In this document: piece after piece, positions 1-6,739 of the stretch
Layout: each line of letters opens with the position of its first letter
How positions within the stretch are numbered: the stretch's first letter is position 1
Made by a program: the position numbers and the translations under genes
Origin: Azospirillum brasilense
GTDB taxonomy: Bacteria > Pseudomonadota > Alphaproteobacteria > Azospirillales > Azospirillaceae
Direction of reading: 5' to 3'
DNA length: 64,000 bases
NCBI RefSeq assembly: GCF_001315015.1
Contig: NZ_CP012915.1
Coordinates: 1,288,501 to 1,352,500, forward strand
The notes under the pieces: generated by a model
What the model was told of the DNA's origin: nothing
Databases searched by the model: none
The model's input: only the letters and a program-made list of their open reading frames with translations

Positions 1-41
1 TTCCATTTCTGGAGGCGGATGATGGTCTTCAGACTGCTCAT
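1..41 (-). CDS. fliJ: FliJ flagellar export chaperone, 5' end only
   Basis: Only the first 13 codons are inside the window, reading [13 protein letters not shown] on the minus strand. FliJ proteins typically begin with a short leader followed by L-x-T-x-I-R-L-x-K-W, and fliJ normally follows fliI. The ATG overlaps the fliI stop codon in an ATGA arrangement, which indicates translational coupling. In the family, FliJ is a coiled-coil stalk-like partner of the FliI export ATPase. The gene runs off the left edge, so length and C-terminus are unknown. Confidence 0.7.
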   Translation of the reverse strand, partial: MSSLKTIIRLQKW

Positions 42-1441
42 TCTTGCGGCGGCCACTGTTCAATGCCGAAGATGGCGGCAAGCTGGGCGTAGCTGTTGTC
101 GAGGTCGGTCGCCTCGCGCTTGCCCTGCTTGAGGAATGCCTCCAAAGCCGGCTGGAAATGGATGGCCTCGTCCACCTGCGGGTCGGTGCCCTTGCGGTAG
201 GCGCCCAGGCGGATCATCTCCGCCATGTTGTCGTAGGACGACATCAGCCGCCGCGCGTGGTTCACCAGCTCGTTCTCCATGGGGGAATTGCAGCCGGGCA
301 TGGTGCGCGACACGCTGCGCAGGATGTTGATGGCCGGGTAGCGCCCACGCTCGCCGATCTGGCGCTCCAGGACGATGTGGCCGTCCAGGATGCCGCGCAC
401 GGCGTCGGCGATGGGTTCGTTGTGGTCGTCGCCCTCCACCAGCACGGTGAACAGGCCGGTGATCGAGCCCGACCCGCTGAGGCCCGGCCCGGCGCGCTCC
501 AGCAGGCGCGGCAACTCGGCGAAGACGGTGGGGGGATAGCCCTTGGTCGTCGGCGGTTCGCCGGCGGACAGGCCGATCTCGCGCTGGGCCATGGCGAAGC
601 GGGTCACGCTGTCCATCATGCACAGTACGTTGCAGCCGGCGTCGCGGAAGGCCTCCGCCACGGCCAGCGTCATGTAGGCGGCCTGGCGGCGCATCAGCGG
701 CGCCTCGTCGGACGTGGCGCAGACCACGACGCTGCGCGCCAGCCCCTCCTCCCCCAGATCCTCGGTGATGAATTCCTGAAGCTCGCGCCCGCGTTCGCCG
801 ATCAGCCCGATCACCGCGACCTCCGCGCCGGAGAAGCGGGCGAGCATCGACATGACCGACGACTTGCCGACGCCGGAGCCGGCGAAGATGCCCATGCGCT
901 GGCCGCGGCAGCAGGTGAGGAAGGCGTTGATGGCGCGGATGCCCAGGTCCAGCTTCTCGCCCACACGGGCGCGGGAATGGGCGGGCGGCGGGTTGTTGCG
1001 GATGGGAACGCCGTGCGTCCCCTTGGGCAGCGGCCCCTTGCCGTCCACCGGCTCGCCCAGCGCGTTGATGACGCGGCCGAGCCACGCCTCCGTCGGGAAG
1101 ACCATGGGCTGGCTGTCCGACACCAGCGCGCGGCAGCCCAGCCCGACCCCGTCGATGGAGCCGAAGGGCATCAGCAGCGCGCGGCCCTGGCGGAAGCCCA
1201 CCACCTCGCAGGGGACCTGCCGGCCGTTGCGGGACTCCACGATGCAACGGCCACCCACCGACAATTCCTTCTCGATCCCCCCGACCTCGACCAGCAGGCC
1301 GAGCACGGCGGTGACCCGCCCGAACCGGCTGCAACCGGAAACGGACTCGATTTCCTGAAGGATGCGGGCAAGGTCGGCGGGCACGGTCTTGCGGATCAGC
1401 AAACGGGAATGGGACGGGTGAACCGGGCGCAGGCGGCGCAA
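38..1441 (-). CDS. fliI: Flagellum-specific export ATPase FliI
   Basis: This is the cytoplasmic ATPase of the flagellar type III export apparatus, related to the F1 beta subunit. The Walker A loop reads [12 protein letters not shown]. It is followed by a GLIGERGRE segment, a [15 protein letters not shown] stretch and the [18 protein letters not shown] block typical of FliI. The 467-residue reading begins at a TTG codon and is slightly longer than usual (about 440-455), so a GTG at 1384, nearer the conserved ESVSG region, is an alternative start. It is translationally coupled to fliJ downstream and divergent from ctrA. The shared intergenic region is rich in TTAA sequences, so CtrA control is plausible but inferred. 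Confidence 0.95.
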   Translation of the reverse strand: MRRLRPVHPSHSRLLIRKTVPADLARILQEIESVSGCSRFGRVTAVLGLLVEVGGIEKELSVGGRCIVESRNGRQVPCEVVGFRQGRALLMPFGSIDGVGLGCRALVSDSQPMVFPTEAWLGRVINALGEPVDGKGPLPKGTHGVPIRNNPPPAHSRARVGEKLDLGIRAINAFLTCCRGQRMGIFAGSGVGKSSVMSMLARFSGAEVAVIGLIGERGRELQEFITEDLGEEGLARSVVVCATSDEAPLMRRQAAYMTLAVAEAFRDAGCNVLCMMDSVTRFAMAQREIGLSAGEPPTTKGYPPTVFAELPRLLERAGPGLSGSGSITGLFTVLVEGDDHNEPIADAVRGILDGHIVLERQIGERGRYPAINILRSVSRTMPGCNSPMENELVNHARRLMSSYDNMAEMIRLGAYRKGTDPQVDEAIHFQPALEAFLKQGKREATDLDNSYAQLAAIFGIEQWPPQE

Positions 1442-1661
1442 TTTGCGGTGGGCCGAGAGTCCGCCGCCATGCCGCCCGTGTCATGCTCGTCCAAAAACAT
1501 TAACGTTAAATGAAGTGCTATGCCTCTGGCGTTAAGCTGAATCGTCTGTTAACCTGTGTAAACAGACGAGCGGATCTGTTAAGGGAATTGGTTAAGGAAC
1601 TGCGGGACAGCAACGCCGCTTCGGAAGCCAGAAACGCGCCATCAAACATCGGGATATCGCC
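1442..1661. promoter_or_regulatory. fliI-ctrA divergent control region with TTAA sites, a GANTC site and an 8-bp inverted repeat
   Basis: This 220-bp divergent region holds six TTAA tetramers, starting at 1500, 1506, 1532, 1549, 1579 and 1592. The first two form the palindrome TTAACGTTAA. A GAATC at 1539-1543 is a potential CcrM (GANTC) methylation site, as found in the Caulobacter ctrA promoter. A perfect inverted repeat, CGTCTGTT at 1543-1550 and AACAGACG at 1561-1568, overlaps the GANTC site and one TTAA. None of the TTAA pairs has the canonical 7-bp spacing; the pair at 1579 and 1592 is 9 bp apart. Binding by CtrA or another factor is inferred. Confidence 0.5.
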
Positions 1662-2393
1662 ATGAGGGTTCTGCTGGTCGAAGACGATTCCTCCACGGCC
1701 AAGAGCATCGAACTGATGCTCCAGTCGGAAGGCTACATCGTCGACTCTACCGACCTCGGTGAGGATGGACTCGAAATCGGCAAGCTGTACGATTACGACA
1801 TCATCATCCTCGATCTGATGCTGCCGGACATCGACGGATACGAGGTGCTGCGCCGCCTGCGCGCCGCCCGTGTGACCACGCCGATCCTCATTCTTTCCGG
1901 CCTGTCGGAACTGGACCACAAGATCAAGGGTCTGGGCTTCGGCGCCGACGACTACCTGACCAAGCCCTTCGACAAGCGCGAACTGATCGCCCGCATCCAG
2001 GCCATCGTCCGCCGCTCCAAGGGCCATTCCGACAGCATCATCCGCACCGGCCGTCTGACCGTGAACCTGGACACCCGCACGGTGGAGGTGGACAACCAGC
2101 CGCTCCACCTGACCGGCAAGGAATACGGCATCCTGGAGCTGCTGTCCCTGCGTAAGGGCACGACCCTGACCAAGGAGATGTTCCTGAACCATCTCTATGG
2201 CGGCATGGACGAGCCGGAACTGAAGATCATCGACGTCTTCGTCTGCAAGCTGCGCAAGAAGCTGGCCGCGGCGACCCAAGGCGACAACTACATCGAGACG
2301 GTGTGGGGCCGCGGCTATGTGCTGCGCGACCCGCACGAGGACGCGTCCCCGATCCCGCGCGTCCCGCACCAGCAGGCTCAGGCCGCCGGCTGA
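1662..2393 (+). CDS. ctrA: Cell cycle/motility response regulator CtrA
   Basis: The 243-residue OmpR-type response regulator has a receiver domain at about 1-120 with acidic pocket E7-D8-D9, phosphoacceptor D51 (in ILDLMLPD) and the conserved lysine in LTKPF. A winged-helix DNA-binding domain covers about 128-225, with the [10 protein letters not shown] segment typical of CtrA. The stretch [19 protein letters not shown] is characteristic of CtrA rather than generic OmpR proteins. In alphaproteobacteria CtrA is phosphorylated through CckA-ChpT and activates flagellar, chemotaxis and other genes at TTAA-N7-TTAA sites. A chpT gene lies about 8 kb away. The protein ends in QAQAAG, not the bare Ala-Ala that is the ClpXP degron of Caulobacter CtrA. 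Confidence 0.96.
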   Translation: MRVLLVEDDSSTAKSIELMLQSEGYIVDSTDLGEDGLEIGKLYDYDIIILDLMLPDIDGYEVLRRLRAARVTTPILILSGLSELDHKIKGLGFGADDYLTKPFDKRELIARIQAIVRRSKGHSDSIIRTGRLTVNLDTRTVEVDNQPLHLTGKEYGILELLSLRKGTTLTKEMFLNHLYGGMDEPELKIIDVFVCKLRKKLAAATQGDNYIETVWGRGYVLRDPHEDASPIPRVPHQQAQAAG

Positions 2394-2463
2394 CCGCCGG
2401 CAGCTCACCACTGTTAACATTCGTGGCCGTGAGCGGCGGGTTCAGGCCCGCCGCCATCCAAGG

Positions 2464-2688
2464 TCATTGCTGCCAGAACGCCTTTTCGGCCTCGCGGCGG
2501 GCGTCTGTGCGGCTCAACCCGACATCGCGCAGCAGATGGTCGTCCAGCGCTGCCAGGGAGCGACGCTGCCGGTGGCGCTCGATCATCCCCAACACCTCCC
2601 CGAACGCCCGCTCCACGAACCGCCGCGCGCCGCCGGGGGACGTCATGTCCCGGTCTGCGGAAACGACGCCCAGCGCTCTCCTGCCCAT
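2464..2688 (-). CDS. Small DUF1127 (YjiS-like) protein
   Basis: This 74-residue arginine-rich protein carries a C-terminal DUF1127 signature at about 38-74, with the core LAALDDHLLRDVGLSR followed by an acidic/basic helix ending in AFW. DUF1127 proteins are abundant small alphaproteobacterial proteins, some reported to bind RNA or to affect phosphate and carbon metabolism; the role here is unknown. It is convergent with ctrA and divergent from the LysR gene. An internal ATG at 2646 would give a 60-residue protein closer to the usual family length. Confidence 0.8.
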   Translation of the reverse strand: MGRRALGVVSADRDMTSPGGARRFVERAFGEVLGMIERHRQRRSLAALDDHLLRDVGLSRTDARREAEKAFWQQ

Positions 2689-2772
2689 GATCCGACACTC
2701 CGCTTGATGAATTCCGTTCCCTAGGAATGCACCCGGAAGCGGCTTGTCCGCAAAGGATGCTTTCTCTAACCT

Positions 2773-2791
2773 GCATGAGAGAATTTCATGC
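2773..2791. promoter_or_regulatory. LysR-type T-N11-A palindrome upstream of the GcvA-like regulator
   Basis: The inverted repeat GCATGA-N7-TCATGC contains ATGA-N7-TCAT, which fits the T-N11-A operator of LysR-type regulators. It sits 31 bp upstream of the chosen lysR start at 2823, the expected place for an autoregulatory site. Regulator binding is inferred. Confidence 0.5.
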
Positions 2792-2822
2792 GGCCGGGCA
2801 ACAATCCGGCGGATGCGGACCC

Positions 2823-3728
2823 ATGCAGATCCCTCCCCTCAACGGCCTGCGCGCCTTCGAAGCGGCGGCGCGCCATCTCAGCTTCACCCGCGCGGCGGAG
2901 GAACTGAACGTCACCCAGAGCGCGATCAGCCACCAGATCCGCACGCTGGAGGACCGGCTGGGCATCCGGCTCTTCCGCCGGCTGAATCAGGCGCTGGTTC
3001 TGACCGACGCCGGCCAGCTGCTGCTGCCCAGCGTGCGCGACGCCTTCGCGCGGCTGGCCACCGGTCTGGAGCGGGTGATGGAGCATGAGCGCTCCGGCGT
3101 GCTGACGATGAGCGTCTCGCCCTCCTTCGCCAGCCGCTGGCTGATGAGCCGCATCGGCCGCTTCCGCGCCCGCCACCCGGAAATCCACCTGCGCATCAGC
3201 GTCAGCCAGCACGAGATCGATTTCGAGCGAGAAGCCGACATCGACATTGGGCTTCGCCACGGCCTCGGGGTGTGGGAGGGCTTGCGGGCTGACCGCTTCC
3301 TCGATGACGCGGTGTTCCCGGTGTGCAGCCCGGCTCTGCTTCAGGGATCGACGCCGCTGCGGCAGCCGGCCGACCTGCGCCATCATGTTCTGGTCGAGGA
3401 GACCGGCCACAGCTATTGGGCGACGTGGCTGGCCATGGCCGGGCTCGGCGATCTGAAGCCAAGCTCCGAAATGGTCTTCGACGAGATCGGCATTGCCATC
3501 GAGGCTGCCGAGAACGGACAGGGCATCGCGATGGCGCGCGGCACCCTGGTGTTGGAGGAACTGGCGAGCGGGCGATTGACCCGGCTGTTCGACCTCGCCC
3601 TGCCGGGAGACTTCGGTTACTACCTCGTCTGCCCGGAGGTCACCGCCGACCGGCCCAAGATCGCCGCGTTCCGCCGCTGGATCATGGAGGAAGGCGCCGC
3701 CGACCGCCTCACCGTCACACCGCCCTAA
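2823..3728 (+). CDS. LysR-family transcriptional regulator, GcvA-like
   Basis: This 301-residue protein begins MQIPPLNGLRAFEAAARHLS, the typical start of GcvA-type LysR proteins. The helix-turn-helix covers about residues 8-66 (LSFTRAAEELNVTQSAISHQ) and an effector-binding domain occupies about 90-295. The ATG at 2823 was chosen because it matches the family N-terminus; an in-frame start at 2727 would add 32 residues of unlikely sequence. GcvA relatives regulate glycine cleavage or, in alphaproteobacteria, assorted metabolic and beta-lactamase genes. The target here is unknown. It converges on cheR with 15 bp between the stops. Confidence 0.9.
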   Translation: MQIPPLNGLRAFEAAARHLSFTRAAEELNVTQSAISHQIRTLEDRLGIRLFRRLNQALVLTDAGQLLLPSVRDAFARLATGLERVMEHERSGVLTMSVSPSFASRWLMSRIGRFRARHPEIHLRISVSQHEIDFEREADIDIGLRHGLGVWEGLRADRFLDDAVFPVCSPALLQGSTPLRQPADLRHHVLVEETGHSYWATWLAMAGLGDLKPSSEMVFDEIGIAIEAAENGQGIAMARGTLVLEELASGRLTRLFDLALPGDFGYYLVCPEVTADRPKIAAFRRWIMEEGAADRLTVTPP

Positions 3729-3743
3729 ATCAGACGGTCCTGG

Positions 3744-4589
3744 TTAGACGGCCGCCCGGAGCCCGCTCGGCACCTGGAAGCCGCCCAGGCTGTAGAGGCC
3801 GCGCTGGCCCTCCACCGGCTTGAAGCGGTCGGTGATGCCCAGCACGGTTTCCGCACCGCCCAGATAGAGCACGCCGTCCTGCGGCATCTGGCGGGCGATC
3901 GCCTCCAGCACCTTGGTCTTGGTCGGCTGGTCGAAATAGATCAGCACATTGCGGCAGAACACGATGTCGAACTGCCCGAGCCCTGACAGGTCGCCCAGCA
4001 GGTTGAATTCGCGGAAGGAGGCCATCTGGCGAAGCTGCTGGCTGATCTGCCACTTGTCGCCCTGCTGCTTGAAATGCTTCACCAGCATTTGAATCGGCAG
4101 GCCGCGCTGCACCTCGAACTGGGTGTAGATGCCCGACTTGGAGCGCTCCACCATCTCCGCGGAGATGTCGGTGCCGACGATCTCGATCCGCCAGCCGGCC
4201 AGCTTCGCCGCGTCCTCGCTCAGCAGCATGGCCAGCGAGTAGGCCTCCTGCCCGGACGAGCAGGCCGCCGACCAGATGCGGATCGACCGCTTCGCCGACC
4301 GCGCCTCCATCAGCTTCGGCAGGACGATCTGCTTGAACTGGTCGAAGGGCTTCTGGTCGCGGAAGAAGGACGACTCGTTGGTGGTCATCGCCTCCGTGAT
4401 GTCGCGCAGCAACGCTTCGTCCTTGCGCGTCCGCACGGTGGAAGCCAGTTCCTCCAGCCCCTTCATGTTCCACTTGCGCGCCACCGGCATCAGCCGGGAT
4501 TCGAGCAGGTAGGCCTTGTCCCGGGTCAGAACCAAGCCGGAACGCTGCTTGAGCAGCGTGGAGAACATGTCGAAATCTTCGACTCTCAT
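3744..4589 (-). CDS. cheR: Chemotaxis protein methyltransferase CheR
   Basis: CheR transfers methyl groups from S-adenosylmethionine to glutamates of chemoreceptors for adaptation. The 281-residue protein has the N-terminal helical domain at about 5-75 and the SAM-binding methyltransferase domain at about 80-275, with the signatures TTNESSFFRD, WSAACSSGQEAYS and FDIVFCRNVLIYF. The ATG at 4589 overlaps the cheB stop as ATGA and gives the normal CheR N-terminus; the 34-residue upstream extension reads into cheB and is rejected. It is the last gene of the che operon. No C-terminal pentapeptide-binding or TPR extension is present. Confidence 0.96.
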   Translation of the reverse strand: MRVEDFDMFSTLLKQRSGLVLTRDKAYLLESRLMPVARKWNMKGLEELASTVRTRKDEALLRDITEAMTTNESSFFRDQKPFDQFKQIVLPKLMEARSAKRSIRIWSAACSSGQEAYSLAMLLSEDAAKLAGWRIEIVGTDISAEMVERSKSGIYTQFEVQRGLPIQMLVKHFKQQGDKWQISQQLRQMASFREFNLLGDLSGLGQFDIVFCRNVLIYFDQPTKTKVLEAIARQMPQDGVLYLGGAETVLGITDRFKPVEGQRGLYSLGGFQVPSGLRAAV

Positions 4590-5770
4590 GCTGCCCTCGA
4601 TGCGAACTTGCGGATGTAGGGACCGATTTCCTTGAGCGGCAGCACCGCGGAGCAGATGCCCGCCTGGGCGACGGCGCCCGGCATGCCCCACACGACGCTG
4701 GACGCCTCGTCCTGCGCGATCAGGGTGCCGCCGGCGTTCACCACCTCGGTGCAGCCCTTCAGCCCGTCCTGCCCCATGCCGGTCAGGATGCAGGCCAGGA
4801 CCTTGCGCCCGCCGAAGGCACGGAGGATGGACCGCATCATCGGGTCAACCGCCGGGCGGCAGAAATTTTCGGGCGGGTCCTTGGTCAGCGAAATCACGTT
4901 GGCGCCCGCGCGCTGGGTCACCAGCATGTGGAAGTCGCCCGGCGCGATGTAGCAACGCCCCGGCACGACCGGCTCGCCGTCCTTCGCCTCCTGGGCGTTC
5001 AGCCCGCACTGGCGGGTGATGTGCTCGGCCAGGATGGTGGTGAAGGTCGCCGGCATGTGCTGGGTGATCAGGATCGGCTGGGTGACGCCGGTCTTCAGAT
5101 GGGCCAGCACCTCGAACAGCGCCTGCGGGCCGCCCGTGGAGCTGCCGATGGCGATCACGTCCGGCTTGACCTGGCCGACGGAGCCGACGGCGGGCGCCGG
5201 GCGCAACGTGACGGGCGGCGGCTCGCGCTTCAGGAAGGCGGCGGGCACCGGATTCAGCGGGCGCAGCTCGCCGCGGGTGCGGGACCCGGCGCGGCGGGCC
5301 GCGGCGCCCAGCGCCTTGACCTTCGACACCAGCTCGCGCTTGAAGGCGTCCGCTCCGCCGATCTCACGGGTGGAGGTCGGCTTGGGGATGTAGTCGGCGG
5401 CCCCCGCGGACAGGCAGCGCATGGAGATGTCGGCCCCGCGCAGCGTCAGCGTGGAGGCCATGATGATCTTCACCTGCGGCGCCACCGCCAGCAGCTTCGG
5501 AATGGCCGTCAGCCCGTCCATCACCGGCATCTCGATGTCGAGAACGATGACGTCAAGCGAGTTGCGCTGCAGAGCGTTGACCGCCATCTGGCCGTCGCCG
5601 ACCGACGCAACCACGCGGATTTCGGTATCGCCTTCCAGCGCGCGGGTCAGAAGGCCACGAATGACGGCGGAATCGTCGACCACCATCACCCGGACGGGAT
5701 CGCCGCCGGCCGCACCGGTCGGATGCCCCGCCGGCGCGGGGGGAGGAGGTCTGCCGAAACGATCGGACAT
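4586..5770 (-). CDS. cheB: Chemotaxis protein-glutamate methylesterase CheB
   Basis: CheB removes receptor methyl groups and deamidates receptor glutamines; CheA phosphorylates it. The 394-residue protein has a receiver domain at about 26-145 (acidic D32-D33, phosphoacceptor D78 in IVLDIEMP), a linker, and a methylesterase domain at about 205-388. The esterase catalytic triad is visible as the Ser in GSSTGGPQA, the His in ITQHMPATF and the Asp in GMGQDGLKG. A proline-rich stretch of about 25 residues precedes the receiver domain. It is coupled to cheR by a 4-bp overlap. Confidence 0.96.
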   Translation of the reverse strand: MSDRFGRPPPPAPAGHPTGAAGGDPVRVMVVDDSAVIRGLLTRALEGDTEIRVVASVGDGQMAVNALQRNSLDVIVLDIEMPVMDGLTAIPKLLAVAPQVKIIMASTLTLRGADISMRCLSAGAADYIPKPTSTREIGGADAFKRELVSKVKALGAAARRAGSRTRGELRPLNPVPAAFLKREPPPVTLRPAPAVGSVGQVKPDVIAIGSSTGGPQALFEVLAHLKTGVTQPILITQHMPATFTTILAEHITRQCGLNAQEAKDGEPVVPGRCYIAPGDFHMLVTQRAGANVISLTKDPPENFCRPAVDPMMRSILRAFGGRKVLACILTGMGQDGLKGCTEVVNAGGTLIAQDEASSVVWGMPGAVAQAGICSAVLPLKEIGPYIRKFASRAA

Positions 5771-5824
5771 AACGCAATCAGCCTTTCAGGGTCGGAACGG
5801 TGCGCGGTGCGGTGGTCCCGCCCG

Positions 5825-6190
5825 TCACAGCAGCCCGACCTGCTCGAACTTGGTCTGGATGATGTCGCTGTCGAACGGCTTCATGATGTACTCGTTCGCC
5901 CCGGCGGACAGCGCCTCCTGGATGTGGGCGAGGTCGTTCTCCGTCGTGCAGAAGACGACCTTGGGAATGTCCCCGCCGCTCATCTTGCGCAGGCGGCGCA
6001 GGAACTCGATGCCGGTCATCACCGGCATGTTCCAGTCCAGCAGGATGGCGTCCGGCATCTTCTGCGCGCAGGCTTCCATGGCCTGCCTGCCGTCCTCCGC
6101 CTCGGTGCAGGCGAAGTGCAGCTCTTCCAGGATCTTCCGCGCGACCTTGCGGACCACGCGGCTGTCGTCGACGACCAGACAAACTTTCAT
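5825..6190 (-). CDS. cheY: Chemotaxis response regulator CheY
   Basis: This 121-residue single-domain receiver has acidic pocket D8-D9, a phosphoacceptor aspartate in ILLDWNMPVMTG, a conserved Thr in VFCTTEN and the Lys in IMKPFDSD. No output domain is attached, as expected for a CheY that binds the flagellar motor or acts as a phosphate sink. It lies between cheW (48-bp gap) and cheB (54-bp gap) in the operon. In the Azospirillum Che1 system the corresponding CheY affects swimming speed more than reversals; whether that applies here is inference from gene order. Confidence 0.95.
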   Translation of the reverse strand: MKVCLVVDDSRVVRKVARKILEELHFACTEAEDGRQAMEACAQKMPDAILLDWNMPVMTGIEFLRRLRKMSGGDIPKVVFCTTENDLAHIQEALSAGANEYIMKPFDSDIIQTKFEQVGLL

Positions 6191-6238
6191 GGTGAACGGG
6201 CCTCAGGCTTCGCTTTGCACACCGACCGGGGTTTCGCC

Positions 6239-6739
6239 TCAGGCCGCTTCCATCGTGGTGAAGTTCAGCAGACGCGGCACGTCCAGGACCACCATGAGCT
6301 GACCGTTCAGGCGATAGATGCCCGTGGACACCTCGCGCCAGCGCGGGTCGAGGGTGGCCGGGTTGCGCTCGAAGTCATCGTTGGAGAGGCTCAGCACCTC
6401 CCCCACCGAATCGACCATCAGGCTGTAGAGTTCGCCGCGCAGGTCCACCACGATGGACATGCCCGGCTTGTCCTTGGGGCGCGACGTCAGGCCGAGCCGC
6501 AGGCGCACGTCGATGGCGGTGACGATGCGCCCGCGCAGGTTCAGCGAGCCGGCGACCTCCGGCGGGGCCAGGGGGATGCGGGTGATCCGCTGGTGCCCCA
6601 GCACGTCCTGGACCTGCAGGACCGGGATGCCGAACAGCTGGTCGGCGATCGTCATGGTCACATAGTCCTGGCTGCCACCGGAGGTGATCTCGTCACCCTT
6701 GGACTTCTTGGTGGTGGCGGGCAGCTTGGCGTTGCTCAT
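6239..6739 (-). CDS. cheW: Chemotaxis coupling protein CheW
   Basis: CheW links chemoreceptors to CheA in the signalling array. The 166-residue protein has a single CheW/SH3-like domain at about 25-160, including GIPVLQVQDVLG, the LRGRIVTAIDVR core and a VDSVGEVLSL strand. A lysine-rich N-terminal tail of about 25 residues precedes it. Its ATG overlaps the cheA stop codon as ATGA, indicating translational coupling that keeps CheA and CheW in proportion. Confidence 0.95.
   Translation of the reverse strand: MSNAKLPATTKKSKGDEITSGGSQDYVTMTIADQLFGIPVLQVQDVLGHQRITRIPLAPPEVAGSLNLRGRIVTAIDVRLRLGLTSRPKDKPGMSIVVDLRGELYSLMVDSVGEVLSLSNDDFERNPATLDPRWREVSTGIYRLNGQLMVVLDVPRLLNFTTMEAA

Noticed and set aside
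44..1513. 489-codon plus-strand ORF opposite fliI
   Set aside because: Antisense shadow; the translation is His/Ala/Gly-rich low complexity while the minus strand encodes an unmistakable FliI.
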